Source: an uncultured Phycisphaerales bacterium (GTDB taxonomy: Bacteria; Planctomycetota; Phycisphaerae; WQYP01). From it: DNA of 6,858 nucleotides. The stretch lies in contig CALCHA010000029.1 in assembly GCA_937901265.1 (NCBI GenBank), positions 1 to 6,858 of the forward strand, read 5' to 3'. The position numbers and the translations under genes were made by a program. Positions within the stretch are counted from its first letter, which is position 1. Each line of letters begins with the position of its first letter. This document shows positions 6,462 through 6,858 of this stretch, one piece after another. The notes under the pieces are model-generated. The model made no database searches, was not told where the DNA came from, and saw only the letters and a program-made list of their open reading frames with translations.

Positions 6462-6858
6462 TTACAACTTCAACTTTCCAATCCGCTCGACGGCCTCGCG
6501 GATGCGGCTCACATCGACGGTCAAGGCCATCCGCAGATAGCCCTCACCGGCGGGGCCAAAGCCGCCGCCGGGGACGGTCACGACATGCGCCTCCTCAATC
6601 AGTCGCGAGCAGAGTTCCATGCTGGGCAGGCCCTTGGGGGTGTTGGCCCAGCAGAAGAAGCCCGCGGTCGGCTTGCGGAAGTTCCACCCCAGGGCCGTCA
6701 ATCCGGAATGCAGGGCATCGCGGCGTTCGCGGTAGATTTCCATCTGCTTTTTCACGTCGGGATGATCGTAGTGCTGCAGCGCCGCCGCCCCCGCGACCTG
6801 GATGGCGTTGAACTGCCCGCTGTCGACGTTGCCCTTGACCTGCGCCAGCGCCGCGATG
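6462..6858 (-). CDS. dapL: PLP-dependent aminotransferase, LL-diaminopimelate aminotransferase type, C-terminal part
   Basis: This is the C-terminal part (about 132 residues) of a fold-type I aminotransferase; the start and the PLP-binding lysine lie beyond the right edge. The frame is open through the edge, so the GTG at 6755 is internal. Visible family blocks are VKGNVDSGQFNAIQVAGAAAL, of the V-K-x-N-x-D-S-G-x-F-x-A-x-Q type, then YRERRD, LGWNFRKPTAGFFCWA, VVTVPGGGFGPAGEGYLRMA and the C-terminal helix IREAVERI. The arginine in GEGYLRMA is the expected substrate alpha-carboxylate ligand. The combination closely resembles LL-diaminopimelate aminotransferase (DapL), which makes LL-diaminopimelate from tetrahydrodipicolinate and glutamate for lysine and peptidoglycan synthesis and occurs in PVC bacteria. 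With only the C-terminus visible, an aspartate or alanine aminotransferase of the same subgroup remains possible; the gene symbol is tentative. Confidence 0.8.
   Translation of the reverse strand, partial: IAALAQVKGNVDSGQFNAIQVAGAAALQHYDHPDVKKQMEIYRERRDALHSGLTALGWNFRKPTAGFFCWANTPKGLPSMELCSRLIEEAHVVTVPGGGFGPAGEGYLRMALTVDVSRIREAVERIGKLKL

Overview
The window is high-GC bacterial DNA that is almost entirely coding. It holds five genes, two of them cut by the window edges. Gene content suggests the Planctomycetota-Verrucomicrobia (PVC) group: divergent type VI secretion proteins, a family 88 sugar hydrolase and a DapL-type aminotransferase lie within 7 kb. That placement is inference, because there is no rRNA or other taxonomic marker here.

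Left half, + strand (1-4170): the end of a type VI secretion system (T6SS) cluster. The first gene is the C-terminal two-thirds or so of TssM/IcmF, the inner-membrane protein whose periplasmic arm anchors the T6SS machine. Its frame is open to the left edge, so the GTG at 33 is probably not the true start. Next, after 43 nt and behind a good ribosome binding site, comes a TagF/ImpM-family protein, a post-translational T6SS regulator in characterised systems. The two are probably co-transcribed.

Middle (4171-4351): an AT-rich, non-coding spacer packed with 7-nt periodic repeats. One array is CATTGCT-like and a second is CCATTAC-like. Between them is an 18-bp inverted repeat with 17 matches. 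The spacer marks the end of the T6SS genes. A GH88-type unsaturated glucuronyl hydrolase (4352-5767, + strand) follows; it probably acts in the cytoplasm on unsaturated uronic-acid oligosaccharides made by polysaccharide lyases. Its candidate upstream start codons lie in the repeat spacer, so the start at 4352 is preferred.

Right part, - strand (5790-6858): a small unrecognised protein with an HEVGH zinc-metallopeptidase signature, preceded in transcription order by the C-terminal part of a class I/II PLP-dependent aminotransferase resembling LL-diaminopimelate aminotransferase. They are separated by 75 nt and could share a transcript. The metallopeptidase-like gene converges on the GH88 gene with only 22 nt between stop codons. 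The T6SS pair, the sugar hydrolase and the minus-strand pair look like three functionally unrelated units. I found no tRNA, rRNA, CRISPR array or transposase gene.
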